Below, in pieces: positions 13,561 through 14,033 of a DNA stretch of 14,033 nt. The stretch covers positions 1 through 14,033 of the forward strand of contig DISF01000052.1 of assembly GCA_002421985.1 (NCBI GenBank), read 5' to 3'. The stretch is from Roseovarius sp. UBA6217. Lineage in GTDB: Bacteria > Pseudomonadota > Alphaproteobacteria > Rhodobacterales > Rhodobacteraceae. A program made the translations under genes and the position numbers. Position 1 is the stretch's first letter; each line of letters begins with the position of its first letter. The notes beneath the pieces are model-generated. The model worked only from the letters and a program-made list of their open reading frames with translations, had not been told where the DNA came from and made no database searches.

Positions 13561-14033
13561 ATGGCGTTTTTCTCGAAACTCAAGGAACGGCTGTTCAAAT
13601 CCTCGTCCAAAATCGACGAAGGACTTGAGGCGATTGTCGAAGAGGCGGCGGACCCCGCCCTTGGGAATGATGCCCCGACCGCGCCGCCCCCCCCCGCCCC
13701 CGCGCGCCCCGGCCTTCTGGGGCGTCTGGTCGGACGTGACCGGCCCGAGGCCCCGCGCCGCGTGCTCGACGATGCCATGCTCGAGAGCCTCGAAGACCTG
13801 CTTATCGGGGCCGATATGGGTGTGGAAACCGCGCAGCGCGTGATCGCCAACCTCGCCGAGGGACGCATGGGCAAGCGCCTTTCGAGCCACGAGATCAAGG
13901 AATTGCTCGCGGCAGAGATCGCCCGCATCATGGCCCCCGTGGCACGACCCATGCCGCTTTATGCCAAACGCCCGCAGGTGGTGCTGGTGGTGGGCGTCAA
14001 CGGATCGGGCAAGACCACCACCATCGGCAAGCT
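13561..14033 (+). CDS. ftsY: FtsY, signal recognition particle receptor (N-terminal part, cut by window edge)
   Basis: The frame is open from the ATG at 13561 to the window end, 157 codons. FtsY is the SRP receptor GTPase that docks ribosome-nascent-chain complexes at the inner membrane. An N-terminal amphipathic/basic stretch (MAFFSKLKERLFKSSSK) is followed by a short acidic and proline-rich linker (a run of nine C bases lies here), the four-helix N domain (about 68-130, ending near MAPVARPM), and the G1 P-loop GVNGSGKTTT (145-154), which is characteristic of SRP GTPases rather than Ffh because of the short N-terminal extension. GGAGGG lies four bases before the ATG. The rest of the G domain lies beyond the window. 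Confidence 0.93.
   Translation, partial: MAFFSKLKERLFKSSSKIDEGLEAIVEEAADPALGNDAPTAPPPPAPARPGLLGRLVGRDRPEAPRRVLDDAMLESLEDLLIGADMGVETAQRVIANLAEGRMGKRLSSHEIKELLAAEIARIMAPVARPMPLYAKRPQVVLVVGVNGSGKTTTIGK

Noticed and set aside
13685..13695. Nine-C run in ftsY as a slippage switch
   Set aside because: Shorter than the tonB tract, in the variable linker of an essential gene; more simply explained by consecutive proline codons.

Overview
The window is GC-rich DNA that reads like the chromosome of an alphaproteobacterium, most likely in the Rhodobacterales (Roseobacter/Paracoccaceae). The pointers are codon bias, an ScfR-type regulator with TTTGCAAA-like sites, and a fused NuoE-NuoF-type diaphorase. 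The genus cannot be read from the sequence.

Layout. Bases 1-319 hold the 5' part of an IS630-type transposase on the minus strand, cut by the window edge. A cobalamin riboswitch (about 498-677) follows and leads a compact plus-strand operon from 825 to 8202: btuB (outer-membrane receptor), a BtuF-type binding protein, a BtuC-type permease, a BtuD-type ATPase, the adenosylcobinamide amidohydrolase cbiZ, and then a complete energising complex exbB-exbD-exbD-tonB. Every junction overlaps or is separated by at most 4 bases. After it come a patatin-like lipase (8300-9352, plus), a hairpin between convergent genes, an ScfR-family XRE regulator (9470-10867, minus) with TTTGCAAA-type sites in its own promoter, and a small secreted protein of unknown function (11059-11457, minus). 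The right end carries an FdsG-FdsB (NuoE-NuoF-like) fusion diaphorase (11810-13495, plus), a strong hairpin, and the start of ftsY (13561 to the edge).

How the genes work together. The riboswitch should shut the operon off when cobalamin is plentiful. When expressed, BtuB would take corrinoids across the outer membrane. ExbB/ExbD/TonB encoded in the same transcript would power that step, BtuF-BtuC-BtuD would carry them across the inner membrane, and CbiZ would cut the nucleotide loop side from salvaged adenosylcobinamide (and perhaps non-native corrinoids) so the cell can rebuild its own cobamide. The operon is thus a near self-contained 'import, power and remodel' cassette. Its most unusual detail is the pair of ExbD proteins: one has the usual membrane Asp (D20), the other an Asn at the same residue number (N20).

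I see no tRNA, rRNA, CRISPR array, phage gene or toxin-antitoxin pair. All functional calls come from motif reading alone; no database search was possible.
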